From Aurantimonas aggregata (GTDB taxonomy: Bacteria > Pseudomonadota > Alphaproteobacteria > Rhizobiales > Rhizobiaceae), in contig NZ_JAAAMJ010000009.1 of the NCBI RefSeq assembly GCF_010500835.1, forward strand, positions 62,001-126,000: 64,000 bases of DNA, given 5' to 3'. Positions 63,225 through 64,000 of this stretch are shown piece after piece. Numbering within the stretch: the first letter of the stretch is position 1; every line of letters starts with the position of its first letter. The translations under genes and the position numbers were made by a program. Under the pieces are notes generated by a model that saw nothing but the letters and a program-made list of their open reading frames with translations, was not told the origin of the DNA and made no database searches.

Positions 63225-64000
63225 ATGACCCAATCCAACGCCGAGCGCATCTGGAACCTCGTCGACGCCAGGCGCGCCGACTACGAGGCGCTGAGCGATC
63301 GCATCTGGGGCATGCCGGAGATCGCCTACACCGAATACCGGTCGAGCGCCGAGCACGCGAAGATGCTGCGCGACGAGGGATACAAGGTGACGGAGGGGCC
63401 GGCCGGCATTCCCACCGCGGTCATCGGCGAGGCCGGCTCCGGCGGCCCGGTGATCGCCTTTCTCGGCGAATACGACGCCCTGCCCGGCCTCAGCCAGGAG
63501 GCCGACATCGCCGAGCCGAAGCCGCTCGACGGCAATGGCCACGGCCATGGCTGCGGCCACAACATGCTGGGCTCGGCGGCGCTCCTCGCCGCCACGGCCT
63601 TCAAGAACTATCTCGCCGAGAACAAGCTGCCGGGGACGGTCCGCTATTACGGCTGCCCGGCCGAGGAAGGCGGCGCAGCCAAAGCCTTCATGGTCCGCGA
63701 CGGCCTCTTCGACGACGTCGACGCCGCCATCACCTGGCATCCGGCGTCGCTGACCCGGGTCGACGACGCCAAGTCGCTCGCCAACACCCGCATCGACTTC
63801 ACCTTCAAGGGCCGCGCCTCGCACGCGGCAGCGGCGCCGCATCTCGGGCGCTCCGCGCTCGACGCGGTCGAGCTGATGAATGTCGGCGTCAACTATCTGC
63901 GCGAGCACGTGCCGGCGGATTCGCGCATCCACTACGCCATGATCGACGGCGGCGGCATCGCGCCGAACGTCGTGCAGGCGCGCGCCAAGGTACGCTACGC
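63225..64000 (+). CDS. M20 amidohydrolase (AbgB-like), partial
   Basis: The first 258 codons of a metal-dependent amidohydrolase cut by the right window edge. Family features seen are AFLGEYDALPGLSQEA, GHGHGCGHNMLG (metal-binding region), CPAEEGGAAK (catalytic and metal Glu) and the dimerisation-domain start FTFKGRASHAAAAPHLGRSALDAVELMN. The pattern resembles AbgB, which cleaves p-aminobenzoyl-glutamate, but related enzymes cleave other acyl-amino acids. It follows the importer ATPases by 61 bp and would hydrolyse the imported compound in the cytoplasm. Confidence 0.88.
   Translation, partial: MTQSNAERIWNLVDARRADYEALSDRIWGMPEIAYTEYRSSAEHAKMLRDEGYKVTEGPAGIPTAVIGEAGSGGPVIAFLGEYDALPGLSQEADIAEPKPLDGNGHGHGCGHNMLGSAALLAATAFKNYLAENKLPGTVRYYGCPAEEGGAAKAFMVRDGLFDDVDAAITWHPASLTRVDDAKSLANTRIDFTFKGRASHAAAAPHLGRSALDAVELMNVGVNYLREHVPADSRIHYAMIDGGGIAPNVVQARAKVRY

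Overview
This window looks like chromosomal DNA of a high-GC alphaproteobacterium, probably of the order Hyphomicrobiales (Rhizobiales). The evidence is a RirA-type Rrf2 iron regulator, rhizobial-style iron-responsive operators (TGA-N9-TCA), an Smo-type polyol transporter operon with its sorbitol dehydrogenase, and many ATGA-coupled ABC importer operons. I see no phage, insertion sequence, CRISPR array, rRNA or tRNA. Codon use and base composition look even throughout. The region reads as a nutrient-uptake block made of successive transport-plus-catabolism modules. All boundaries and functions come from reading the sequence; no database search was run.

Positions 1-13.6 kb form an iron block. 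It holds a cupin fragment, rirA, exbB-exbD-tonB, a siderophore-interacting ferric reductase, a small cytochrome c, an ABC exporter and a TonB-dependent siderophore receptor. Exact TGA-N9-TCA boxes lie before exbB, the reductase and the receptor. Then come two small envelope proteins, a secreted pentapeptide-repeat protein, an MFS transporter and a 51-residue Rmf/CrpP-like protein. From 13.7 to 16.5 kb there is a polar amino-acid ABC importer.

Positions 16.8-22.6 kb hold a cyanate module: cynS with a complete Tat-exported nitrate/cyanate-type ABC importer. It faces a divergent PAS-containing sigma54 activator. The importer has a consensus sigma54 promoter, and two ACGA-N4-TCGT palindromes sit where enhancer sites would be expected. 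This is the most unusual regulatory arrangement in the window. From 22.7 to 29.8 kb lies a ferric hydroxamate operon: receptor, fhuD, fhuB, fhuC and a second siderophore-interacting protein, behind a degenerate iron box.

A CaCA cation exchanger separates this from a polyol module at 31.2-39.8 kb (SorC regulator, smoEFGK, sorbitol dehydrogenase, a second SDR and an FGGY kinase). A DapA-family lyase then diverges from a hydantoin module at 41.2-48.9 kb (ABC importer, D-carbamoylase, D-hydantoinase, hydantoin racemase, LysR regulator, flavin-reductase-like protein). Next is an N-methyl-amino-acid-type oxidase with its own ABC importer at 49.5-55.1 kb, behind tandem 32-bp palindromic repeats. The window ends at 55.1-64 kb with a peptide-type (Dpp) ABC importer bordered by two M20 hydrolases and a LysR regulator; the last gene is cut by the window edge.
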